A DNA stretch of 51,085 nucleotides from Blautia sp. Its GTDB lineage: Bacteria > Bacillota > Clostridia > Lachnospirales > Lachnospiraceae. How positions within the stretch are numbered: the stretch's first letter is position 1; each line of letters opens with the position of its first letter. Made by a program: the position numbers and the translations under genes. The notes beneath the pieces are model-generated. The model was given only the letters and a program-made list of their open reading frames with translations, did not search any database and was not told the DNA's origin. Shown here one piece after another: positions 44,252 through 51,085 of this stretch. The DNA lies in assembly GCA_023667395.1 (NCBI GenBank), contig JAMPAC010000018.1:1-51085 (forward strand), given 5' to 3'.

Positions 44252-46024
44252 TTAATCAAGGGAAATATGCGTTCTGGCAAGTTCCTCCAGGGCTTTCTTG
44301 CCCTCTATGACCTGATTCAGGGCGCTTACATCCGTTCCCAGCCTGGCCGTATAATATTCATAACTGTTCTTCTTCACCGCAAGCACAATGTCGTGGAACG
44401 CTTTCGCCCGTTCCTGCCTGGTAGTCAGCTCCGGCAGGTTTGTGTTGAAAAGGGCCGCTGCCTCCCGCTGCTCCTCCTCATCCTCAAACATGCTGATGAT
44501 GCCCGCAGGGTTGTAATTACCCTGTTCCAGTTCCCCAAACAGCCTCTCCGCCACCCTGCGGTACAATTCCTCCGTAAAGTCCTCCGCAGTGATATACTTT
44601 TTGATCCTGTCATAGAGGGCAGGCTCGTCCGTCACCCAGGTGATCAAAAGCCTCTGTGACCTCCTGGCGCTCTCCTCCGGCTTATTCCTCTGCTGCACGC
44701 CTGACCGGGGACGCTCTATGGGCTTTGCCAGCCCGGTCTGGGAAGCATAGCTTGTGACCAGCTTCCGCAGGTTCTCAATACCGATAAAGTACTTGTCCGC
44801 CACGGCCTGTAAATAGTTATCCCGCTCCACGTCCTCCGTAAACTCACAGAGTTTCCTGGCGATCTCCCTGTGGAATTTCGTCTTTGATTCCGGGTCGTTC
44901 ATATCAAACTGACCCTCCAGAATGCGGATCTCAAAGAAAAAGCTGTTCTCCGCCTGGGCGATCCGCTCCTCAAAGGCTTCCCTGCCCAGCGCTTTCATAA
45001 ACTCATCCGGATCCTTATAGGGGCGCATATTGATGACCTTTCCCGCAAGCCCCGCCTCCCGCAGGATGCCGATCCCCCGCAGCGCCGCTTTCACCCCTGC
45101 GCCGTCGCTGTCGTATGCCAGCAGCACGCTGTCCGTATACCGCCTGAGCAGGTTTGCCTGTTCCTGGGTAAAAGCCGTCCCCAGGGATGCCACCGCCTGG
45201 GTAAATCCCGCCTGATGCATGGCGATCACATCCATGTAGCCCTCGCAGAGGATCATGTTGCCACTCCTGGACGTCCTGGCAAAATTCAGCCCGTATAGAT
45301 TTCTTCTCTTGTCAAAAACGGGGGTCTCCGGCGAATTCAGGTACTTGGGCTCCCCATCCCCCATCACCCGCCCGCCAAAGCCTATGACCCGGTGGTTGCC
45401 GTCCTGTATGGGATACATGACGCGGTTCCAGAACTGGCTCACCAGACCCCGCTTCTCGGAATAGCTGGCAAGTCCCGCCTCCTTGATGATCTCGTCCTCA
45501 AAGCCCCTGCTGCGGAGATACTGCACCAGCTCGGCGCCGTTCTTTCCCGCGTAGCCCAGCCCGAATTTGTGCATGGTCTCGTCGGAAAGTTCCCTTTTTT
45601 TCAAATACTCATACCCGATCCTGCCACGGGGATCGCGCAGCTGATAATAAAAGTACCTGGCGGCCTCCTTATTGACCTCCAGCAGCCTGGCCCTTTTACT
45701 CTCCCTTTTGCGCGCCTCCTCGCCGTACTCCTCTTCCGGCAGCTGTACGCCTGCGCGGTCGGCAAGCAGTTTCACCGCTTCCTGAAAGGAATAGTTCTCA
45801 TACTTCATAATGAAAGTATAGACATTTCCGCTGACGCCGCAGCCGAAGCAGTGAAACATCTGCTTGTTGCCAGACACGGAAAAGGAGGGCGTCTTCTCAC
45901 TGTGGAAAGGACAGCATGCCCAATGGTTGCCGCCTTTCTTCTGCATTTTCAGGTACCCTGATATGACATCCACTATATCGTTTTTCGCCCTGATCTCTTC
46001 AACAAGTTCTTCCGGATAATACAT
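44252..46024 (-). CDS. dnaG: DNA primase DnaG
   Basis: This 590-residue primase has the N-terminal zinc ribbon ([15 protein letters not shown], then CFGCG, about residues 37-65), the RNA polymerase core with the Toprim acidic residues ([18 protein letters not shown] and AYDSDGAG), and a C-terminal DnaB-binding domain. It makes RNA primers for replication. It follows dgt and precedes rpoD in a macromolecule-synthesis operon. Confidence 0.96.
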   Translation of the reverse strand: MYYPEELVEEIRAKNDIVDVISGYLKMQKKGGNHWACCPFHSEKTPSFSVSGNKQMFHCFGCGVSGNVYTFIMKYENYSFQEAVKLLADRAGVQLPEEEYGEEARKRESKRARLLEVNKEAARYFYYQLRDPRGRIGYEYLKKRELSDETMHKFGLGYAGKNGAELVQYLRSRGFEDEIIKEAGLASYSEKRGLVSQFWNRVMYPIQDGNHRVIGFGGRVMGDGEPKYLNSPETPVFDKRRNLYGLNFARTSRSGNMILCEGYMDVIAMHQAGFTQAVASLGTAFTQEQANLLRRYTDSVLLAYDSDGAGVKAALRGIGILREAGLAGKVINMRPYKDPDEFMKALGREAFEERIAQAENSFFFEIRILEGQFDMNDPESKTKFHREIARKLCEFTEDVERDNYLQAVADKYFIGIENLRKLVTSYASQTGLAKPIERPRSGVQQRNKPEESARRSQRLLITWVTDEPALYDRIKKYITAEDFTEELYRRVAERLFGELEQGNYNPAGIISMFEDEEEQREAAALFNTNLPELTTRQERAKAFHDIVLAVKKNSYEYYTARLGTDVSALNQVIEGKKALEELARTHISLD

Positions 46025-46036
46025 TGATCCCTCTCT

Positions 46037-47041
46037 TTATATCCCCCATGACTTCGGTATGTAAATCGCGTCATACGTGGCTATGGCAAACCGGTCCGTC
46101 ATAGCGGCTATGTAATCACAGACCACCTGCTCCCTGGGCTCTCCCTCGGAAAGCAGGTCCAGAAATTCCTCCGGCATCTTATCGGTGTGCTTCATGAAAT
46201 GCCGGTACAGTGTCTCTACCAGCTGCTCCGCCTTACCCTCCTCGCTCTTTGCCACCGGATTCTGATATACGTTGTCAAACATGAACTGGCGCATATCCGC
46301 CATGGCTTTCGCAATGGCGTCGGACATGCAGATATCATTCTTCCCCATGCTGTTGGTCACAATGTCATGGACAAAGTGATCCAGACGCTCGCTGGGCGTG
46401 CAGCCGATCACGTCACGGATCGCCTTTGGCACATCCATCTCTGTCAGGATGCCTGCCCTCACCGCATCGTCCATATCGTGATGGATATAGGATATCTTGT
46501 CCGAGAGCCTGACCACCTTGCCCTCCAGGGTGTGGGGCTTCCCGGTGGTCTGGTGGTTCAGGATGCCGTCCCTGACCTCATAGGTAAGGTTCAGCCCCTG
46601 ACCGTGCCGCTCCAGCCTGTCCACCGTCCTCACGCTCTGCTGGCTGTGCTCAAACCCAATGGGACACACGCGGTTCAACGCCCGCTCGCCCGCGTGTCCG
46701 AAAGGGGTATGCCCCAGGTCGTGCCCCAGCGCAATGGCCTCCACCAGATCCTCGTTCAACTTAAGCGCCTTGGCTATGGTCCTGGCATTCTGGGAGACTT
46801 CCAGGGTATGGGTCAGGCGCGTCCTGTAGTGATCCCCCTCCGGGGACAGGAATACCTGGGTCTTGTCCTTCAGACGCCGGAAAGCCTTGCAGTGCAGGAT
46901 CTTGTCCCTGTCGCGCTGAAACGCGGGACGGATGTCGCATTCGATCTCCGGCCTGTTCCTCCCTTTCGAATTCATACTGAGCGAAGCAAAGGGGCTTAGG
47001 TATTCTTTCTCCCTCTGCTCCAGGTTTTCTCTGATCGTCAT
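46037..47041 (-). CDS. dgt: dGTPase-like HD-domain nucleotide triphosphohydrolase
   Basis: This 334-residue HD protein has the metal motifs RLTHTLEVSQNARTIA near residue 75 and ALGHDLGHTPFGHAGE near residue 107, and a later ISYIHHDMDDA. It is of the dGTP triphosphohydrolase type; substrate range is unproven. It heads the dnaG-rpoD-trmK operon on the minus strand. Two tandem hairpins lie in its leader. Confidence 0.9.
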   Translation of the reverse strand: MTIRENLEQREKEYLSPFASLSMNSKGRNRPEIECDIRPAFQRDRDKILHCKAFRRLKDKTQVFLSPEGDHYRTRLTHTLEVSQNARTIAKALKLNEDLVEAIALGHDLGHTPFGHAGERALNRVCPIGFEHSQQSVRTVDRLERHGQGLNLTYEVRDGILNHQTTGKPHTLEGKVVRLSDKISYIHHDMDDAVRAGILTEMDVPKAIRDVIGCTPSERLDHFVHDIVTNSMGKNDICMSDAIAKAMADMRQFMFDNVYQNPVAKSEEGKAEQLVETLYRHFMKHTDKMPEEFLDLLSEGEPREQVVCDYIAAMTDRFAIATYDAIYIPKSWGI

Positions 47042-47055
47042 ATCTGCCTCTTTTC

Positions 47056-47090
47056 TGACGCCTTTGGCGTCATATGCGGCTCACGCCGCA
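47056..47090 (-). promoter_or_regulatory. Two tandem hairpins in the dgt leader
   Basis: TGACGCC/GGCGTCA (47056-47072) and TGCGGC/GCCGCA (47075-47090) can each form stems with three- or four-base loops. No T-run follows. Possible role in mRNA stability or translation; not assigned. Confidence 0.4.
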
Positions 47091-47149
47091 AGCAGGAAAC
47101 CATTCTCCTATTATGAATATTCTACGCCGGAGGGCAAATTCCTTTTTTC

Positions 47150-48040
47150 CTATCTGCAAATATCGTAAATAAATTCCGCATTCTTATCCATGGCGTCCCG
47201 TGCTGCTTTCACGGGGGACATCTGGAACACATGCCACATGCCCGGGTAAACGTCCAGCTTCACTGACACGTTGGCATCCACAAACGCCTGGTGGAGCCGT
47301 GTGGAATCGCTTAACAGGATCTCGTTTTCCCCCGCCTGGATGTAAGCAGGCGGGAATCCGGTGAAATCGCCGAACAGCGGGGAGATCATCGGGTCTTTCA
47401 GATCCCGGTCTCCTGCATAGGCCAGGATCATGCGGTCTATGTACTCTTTGTTCAGGACAGGATCCAGCGCCGCTTTGGCCGTAAAGGACTCCCCCGAGGA
47501 AGTCAGGTCGGTCCAGGGGGACATCAGGGCGATGCCCCTGGGCAGCAGCCTCTCCTCCTCTTTCAGCTTCAGCATCAATACAAGCGCCAGGTTCCCACCG
47601 GCGGAATCCCCCGTCAGGATCACATCCCTTGCGCCATAGCCCAGCAGCATCAGGTAATTCCACGCTTTCATGGCATCCTCCAGGGCCGCAGGACAGGGAT
47701 GCTCCGGAGCCAGCCTGTAGTCAAAGCAGAGCACATCCATGGAGGTGGACATGGCCAGCTTGGAGGTCAGCGTCCTGGCGTAGATGCTGCTGCCCGTGGA
47801 ATATCCGCCGCCGTGGCAGTGCAGGATCACATATTTTTTCATATGGGCGCGGTTGACGCTGACCCACTCGCCATACATGCCGTCAATGTCGATCTCCCGG
47901 TACTGTATGTCCCTGGAACTGCTCAGGATCGCCCCGATATGATCCTGGGACTGCCTGTGTTTCTCAATATCAGGGTTTTCCACCATGCCGTGTACCCGCC
48001 TGATCAGCTGCATTAAATTCTGGTTTCGTTTCTCATCCAT
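47150..48040 (-). CDS. Alpha/beta-hydrolase esterase (HSL-like)
   Basis: This 296-residue protein has an oxyanion motif HCHGGGYSTGSS near residue 95, and GDSAGGNLALVLMLK (nucleophile Ser) near residue 145, with a later Asp/His pair: DANVSVKLDVYPGMWHVF. The HSL family hydrolyses short acyl esters. It follows the zinc-ribbon membrane protein and acyltransferase genes on the same strand, so the three may act on one lipid or ester. ATG 48040 has GGGGGAA 8 bases upstream. Confidence 0.9.
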   Translation of the reverse strand: MDEKRNQNLMQLIRRVHGMVENPDIEKHRQSQDHIGAILSSSRDIQYREIDIDGMYGEWVSVNRAHMKKYVILHCHGGGYSTGSSIYARTLTSKLAMSTSMDVLCFDYRLAPEHPCPAALEDAMKAWNYLMLLGYGARDVILTGDSAGGNLALVLMLKLKEEERLLPRGIALMSPWTDLTSSGESFTAKAALDPVLNKEYIDRMILAYAGDRDLKDPMISPLFGDFTGFPPAYIQAGENEILLSDSTRLHQAFVDANVSVKLDVYPGMWHVFQMSPVKAARDAMDKNAEFIYDICR

Positions 48041-48128
48041 CTCCTACATTCCCCCGTTTTTATACCTTTTTATCCGTTTTGCCCAAAACATGCCGGTCCT
48101 CATCAAACGTCATATTGCATCTCAGCCA

Positions 48129-48839
48129 TTATTTCAGGTGCAGTCTCTTATACAGCGCATGCCGCAGCCTGCTGCGGGACAGCATGGTGATGAAAGCAAT
48201 GTCCAGGATGCCGCAGACGGTCAGCACCACCGCCGACCAGCCCAGGATCACATCATTGCCCAGGTACCGGTCTATCATGATCTCGATGCCCATGCACAAA
48301 AGTCCCACCGCCGTGAAAAATTCCAGGCAGCCCACTATGAACGCATAGGGCAGCTTTTTCACGCACACAGTGAACAGTTCCGCGATCACCGTCACCAGCG
48401 CGGTAATGGGCAGCCCCAGCCCGAAGAACCATCCGTCGCTGCCCACCAGGTAAGTCAGCATGTACAGATAGACCGCCACCGCCACGCCGTCCAGCAGAAG
48501 CGACACATAGATGGGCTGCTTCTTAAAGATGACCACCGGGATCAGGATGACCCACAGCACAACACAGACCCCGCCCACCGCCAGGGACCAGAGCGTCCCC
48601 TGGAAACTCAGCGCGTTCAGGATGCCGCAGATAATACCCGTGGCCGCCAGGATCACGGTCAGCAGGATCCCGATATCCTTTCGCTTCACGTCTTCCACCT
48701 GCCCTTTCTCGCTGGGGAAAGGCGCCTGCACCCCTTTCAGTTTTTCCAGTTCGTTCGGATTGATCACAATGGTATCGCACAGGGGACACCGCCCGGCATC
48801 CGCCTGCAGTTCCACGCCGCAGTTCACACAATATGACAT
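48129..48839 (-). CDS. Zinc-ribbon membrane protein, DUF6320-like
   Basis: This 236-residue protein has a zinc ribbon (CVNC and CPLC in the first 25 residues), a cytoplasmic linker, then about six hydrophobic helices (about residues 55-215), including LVGSDGWFFGLGLPITALVT. It is DUF6320-like. I do not know its role; it lies between an acyltransferase and an esterase gene, which suggests membrane or lipid handling. GGAGG precedes the ATG. Confidence 0.75.
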   Translation of the reverse strand: MSYCVNCGVELQADAGRCPLCDTIVINPNELEKLKGVQAPFPSEKGQVEDVKRKDIGILLTVILAATGIICGILNALSFQGTLWSLAVGGVCVVLWVILIPVVIFKKQPIYVSLLLDGVAVAVYLYMLTYLVGSDGWFFGLGLPITALVTVIAELFTVCVKKLPYAFIVGCLEFFTAVGLLCMGIEIMIDRYLGNDVILGWSAVVLTVCGILDIAFITMLSRSRLRHALYKRLHLK

Positions 48840-48850
48840 ATATAAAACCT

Positions 48851-49038
48851 CCTATTCCAGTTCCTGCCTGCAGGAACTTGTTCCGGTCTCTGCACTTCTG
48901 CGCCCCTGCACAGGAAGTGATTTCAGCCTCTGGCGCGTCTGAAATCCTTTCCATGTGCCTCCTTTTGGCACATTGTGCCGCCTTTTGGCACATTGCGCCT
49001 CCCTTTGGCACATTGCGCATTTCCGTTTCGAGACTGTC
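48851..49038. repeat. Interspersed intergenic repeat, copy B, with a triple 20-base unit
   Basis: The same block order as copy A (36606-36735), but the unit CCTTTTGGCACATTGTGCCG is present three times in tandem (48961-49020), each 20 bases with small changes. The units contain GGCACATTGTGCC, a self-pairing sequence. It fills the gap between the acyltransferase gene and the zinc-ribbon protein gene. Confidence 0.75.
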
Positions 49039-50343
49039 TTAGATCCGGTTACTCTCTATCTTCACATGGATGCCGTCCTTCACCAGCTTGCGGAAGAAGT
49101 ATCTCTCCACGTCCGTCTCTGCAATGCTGCTGGCGAAATTGATGGTCAAAATATCCCCGAAGCTGATGATGGCGCAGTTGGTCCGGGTGGAGTAGGGCTG
49201 TCCCATGTAAATATCAAACCGTTCAATATGCGGTTTCATGCCCTCCGGCACTTTCAGCGCCCCCATATTGGTCAGGCCTGCGGAAGAATTCTTGTCCTGT
49301 ATCTTGGTATAAAACGTCCTCACCGCAAAGTCCTTGAGGAACAGGGGCACTATCCGGATCAGGGGATTACGCTGGGTGGCGGCGTTTGTGGTGATATCGC
49401 CCCGCAGCTGCTTCTCGTTGATATAATAGCGCATGTAATTATGCACCTGCGTCACGATCTCCTCAAAGGTGTACTCCCCCAGCCTGGGATCCACTCCCGG
49501 ATAAATCATGGTGATAAAATTGCGCAGCGTGATGGTGGGAAAGAAGCGGCGCAGATTCACCGGCATGGCGATCTTTACCGGACGCTGCTTCACAGGCCTG
49601 TCATCCTCCTGCTTCTGCAAAAGGGCATACAGCAGAACGGAATTCAGGTACTCCGTGATCGTGGCGTTATACTTTTTCGCCACTGCCATCACCTGGGAAA
49701 CCGACAGGATGCCATCCACGATATTCAGCGTGTAAAAAGGCTCTTTCGTTCCCCTGACGCGGTAAGCTTTCTCTCCCAGCCTGGGCGGACACACTTTGGC
49801 GTTGGCATAACGCATGTAGGCGTCCTCCAGTTCCTCCTTGTCCGGTTCCTCGTTGATATCAAGCACAAAACCGCCGTTGGCAATGTCATCATTCCCCAGA
49901 AGCCTCAGATAGGTTGCCGTCAGCGTCTGCAGCACACACATCCCACCCGTGCCATCGCCCAGGCTGTGATGCGCCTCCAGGGCGATCCTCTTTCCATAAT
50001 AATATACCCTCACCAGGTACCTGTTATTTGCCTTAAAATACATGGGCTGGCAGGGATTCTTCACATCCTCCTGCACAAAAGGGCCCGGGCGGTTATTGGG
50101 CTCCAGGTAGCGCCAGAACAATCCTTTCCTGATCGCCGCCTTATAGGTGGGGAACCTGGGAAGCGTCATGTCAAGGGCCTGTTGGAGCACCTGTGGGTTC
50201 ACCTCTTCTTTTAAAACCACCGAAAGCCTGTACACAGAGGAGAAATCCCTCCTCTGCAGGGTCGGATATACGATGGCAGACAGGTCAAGCCTGTACCAGT
50301 CCGTCTTTTCTGCTTTTTCTCTGGGAATCCGCGCTTCAGCCAA
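49039..50343 (-). CDS. Condensation-type (alcohol acetyltransferase-like) acyltransferase
   Basis: This 434-residue protein has the HHxxxDG motif of condensation/acyltransferase folds (EAHHSLGDGTGG, His near residue 126) and a later KIAMPVNLRRFFP and SAGLTNMGALKVPEG. It belongs to the wax ester synthase/AATase-like families that transfer acyl groups to alcohols, amines or glycolipids. The acceptor is not known. The start is TTG 50343 with AAGGAG 9 bases upstream. It leads the acyltransferase-membrane protein-esterase set. Confidence 0.8.
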   Translation of the reverse strand: MAEARIPREKAEKTDWYRLDLSAIVYPTLQRRDFSSVYRLSVVLKEEVNPQVLQQALDMTLPRFPTYKAAIRKGLFWRYLEPNNRPGPFVQEDVKNPCQPMYFKANNRYLVRVYYYGKRIALEAHHSLGDGTGGMCVLQTLTATYLRLLGNDDIANGGFVLDINEEPDKEELEDAYMRYANAKVCPPRLGEKAYRVRGTKEPFYTLNIVDGILSVSQVMAVAKKYNATITEYLNSVLLYALLQKQEDDRPVKQRPVKIAMPVNLRRFFPTITLRNFITMIYPGVDPRLGEYTFEEIVTQVHNYMRYYINEKQLRGDITTNAATQRNPLIRIVPLFLKDFAVRTFYTKIQDKNSSAGLTNMGALKVPEGMKPHIERFDIYMGQPYSTRTNCAIISFGDILTINFASSIAETDVERYFFRKLVKDGIHVKIESNRI

Positions 50344-50378
50344 GGGCAGTCACTCCTTTTTATGAGTTTTCATAAGGT

Positions 50379-50420
50379 AAAAAAAGAAACTGCCCACTAA
50401 TCGTTAGTGCAACAGTTTCT
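50379..50420 (-). terminator. Terminator of tRNA-Leu
   Basis: On the minus strand, AGAAACTG/CAGTTTCT and CACTAA/TTAGTG form a long hairpin followed by TTTTTTT. Confidence 0.75.
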
Positions 50421-50427
50421 CCCATCG

Positions 50428-50511
50428 TGCAGGAAAAGAGACTTGAACTCTCATGGTATTGCTACCACACGGACCTGAACCGTGCGCGTCTGCCAATTCC
50501 GCCATTCCTGC
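50428..50511 (-). tRNA. tRNA-Leu (anticodon CAG)
   Basis: The 84-base minus-strand sequence begins GCAGGAATGGCGGAATTGGC and ends TTTTCCTGCA. The acceptor stem is GCAGGAA/TTCCTGC, the anticodon loop TTCAGGT (anticodon CAG) sits in a CACGG/CCGTG stem, and a long variable arm follows (TAGCAATACCA), then AGAGTTCAAGTCTCT for the T arm. CCA is not encoded. It is the only tRNA in the window. Confidence 0.92.
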
Positions 50512-50580
50512 GAACAAAAATTATTATACATACTGTCTGGGCAAAAGTCAATATGTTTTTTTAAAAATTTCAAAAAAGAT

Positions 50581-50695
50581 GGTAACAGTTCAGCCCCGAT
50601 CCAGTGGCTTGTTGGTTTATGGCGGATGGGACGGCGGCGTCATGCAGTCCTGTTCTGTGCGGACGGGACAACGCGGTGCTGAACTAACTGCCAAC
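50581..50695 (+). repeat. Interspersed repeat, family 1, copy 2
   Basis: Begins GGTAACAGTTCAGCC and ends GCTGAACTAACTGCCAAC; matches the minus strand of 1-120 closely, most clearly in the right half (CCTGTTCTGTGCGGACGG). It lies upstream of tRNA-Leu. Confidence 0.65.
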
Positions 50696-50745
50696 TACGA
50701 CTAGCACGCGGATAAGGCATCCGCGTTCAAGTCTCCGTAGGCAGT

Positions 50746-50813
50746 GGATTTCATCCCCGCTAAATGCGTCCCCCAAAGTCCGCTCAGACCAGGACTACAT
50801 GCCACCGCCTGAT
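50746..50813 (-). repeat. Inverted repeat, family 2, copy 1
   Basis: Shares about 59 of 68 bases with the reverse complement of 51018-51085, including GGATTTCATCCCCGC, the AAATGCG block and CCCCAAAGTCCGCTCAGA. The pair encloses 204 bases with no ORF. Confidence 0.6.
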
Positions 50814-51017
50814 ATCCACAGGTTTTCTGAAAGAAATACGGGGTGTTTTCAATAGTCCATATGCAAGCAAATCATTCGGCTACTATATGATACTTTTTTA
50901 CAGTCCATAGTATATAAGAATCGGGGCAGCAGTATCCTGTATACTACAGGTCATCAGAAAATATGCCGCCAATCCTGCAGGACATGCTGATCCCTTCTTG
51001 TAGAAGAACTTTCAGGA
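50814..51017. other. Spacer between the family 2 inverted repeats
   Basis: 204 AT-rich bases with no gene; includes short matches at both ends (CCACAGGTTTTCTGAAAG and CTACAGGTCATCAGAAAA). I see no clear promoter or coding sequence. Confidence 0.4.
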
Positions 51018-51085
51018 ATCAGGCGGAGATGTGCTGCCCTGTTCTGAGCGGACTTTGGGGAGCGCATTTAGCAGGGATGAAATCC
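51018..51085 (+). repeat. Inverted repeat, family 2, copy 2 (cut by the window edge)
   Basis: Begins ATCAGGCGGAGATGTGCTGC and contains CCCTGTTCTGAGCGGAC, which also resembles part of family 1 (CCTGTTCTGTGCGGAC). The end of the element lies beyond the window. Confidence 0.55.

Noticed and set aside
48523-49020. ORF that runs through repeat copy B
   Set aside because: It starts in the repeat and continues in the wrong frame of the zinc-ribbon protein gene; the peptide is a by-product of the repeat.

Overview
The window reads as chromosomal DNA of a Gram-positive, spore-forming anaerobe of the Lachnospiraceae (Clostridia). The evidence is a SpoIVB sporulation protease, class III fructose-1,6-bisphosphatase, a TGS/PRK nucleoside kinase, an S4-domain YlmH protein, a CmpB-like membrane protein, a bactofilin, sigma-A promoters of the TTGACA-17-TATAAT kind, and moderately GC-rich coding sequence. 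Most genes lie on the minus strand.

Layout. 1-6.7 kb: a repeat copy, an XRE-type regulator, an orphan NMT1-type solute-binding lipoprotein, HIT and DUF1836 proteins, a YerC/TrpR-like regulator, a bactofilin with a degenerate LytM/M23 membrane partner, a stand-alone eukaryotic-type HisA and a Gly/Thr/Asn-rich lipoprotein. 6.7-14.3 kb: class III FBPase, dapB and dapA (dapA behind a promoter, a lysine riboswitch and an intrinsic terminator), a corrinoid adenosyltransferase, a two-OB-fold SSB-like protein and typA/bipA. 14.3-22.2 kb is the accessory stretch: a DUF4143 ATPase, a propeller plus solute-binding lipoprotein, a membrane leucine-rich-repeat (LRR) protein, a serine recombinase, a broken AAA ATPase and a yefM-yoeB toxin-antitoxin pair. 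22.2-40 kb: spoIVB, an internally shortened GH43-like protein, a YfhO membrane protein, a glutamine-amidotransferase-fold hydrolase, a Mbeg1-like hydrolase, a chemoreceptor, citrate synthase, a two-component system, a CmpB-like protein, YlmH and two G3E GTPases with metal-handling features. 40-47 kb: rnpB, nucleoside kinase, trmK, rpoD, dnaG and dgt. 47-51 kb: an esterase, a zinc-ribbon membrane protein, a condensation-type acyltransferase, tRNA-Leu(CAG) and several interspersed repeats.

The most interesting system is at 18.66-20.71 kb. A serine recombinase gene and an LRR membrane-protein gene are separated by two 26-bp inverted repeats (24/26 identical) that enclose about 180 bp. This segment carries an excellent promoter (TTGACA, 17 bp, TATACT) pointing at the LRR gene. 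Each repeat is itself a near-palindrome with the same central GT, as expected of serine-recombinase crossover sites. I read it as an invertible promoter, in its ON orientation here, that would make the LRR protein phase variable with its own recombinase next door. Orientation switching is an inference and has not been shown.

Other points of interest are a bactofilin paired with a LytM protein that lacks its zinc ligands, a His-rich CobW GTPase beside a CobW fused to a YcgQ-like domain, a toxin-antitoxin module where spo0A usually follows spoIVB, and two or three families of short interspersed repeats, including copies at both ends of the window.
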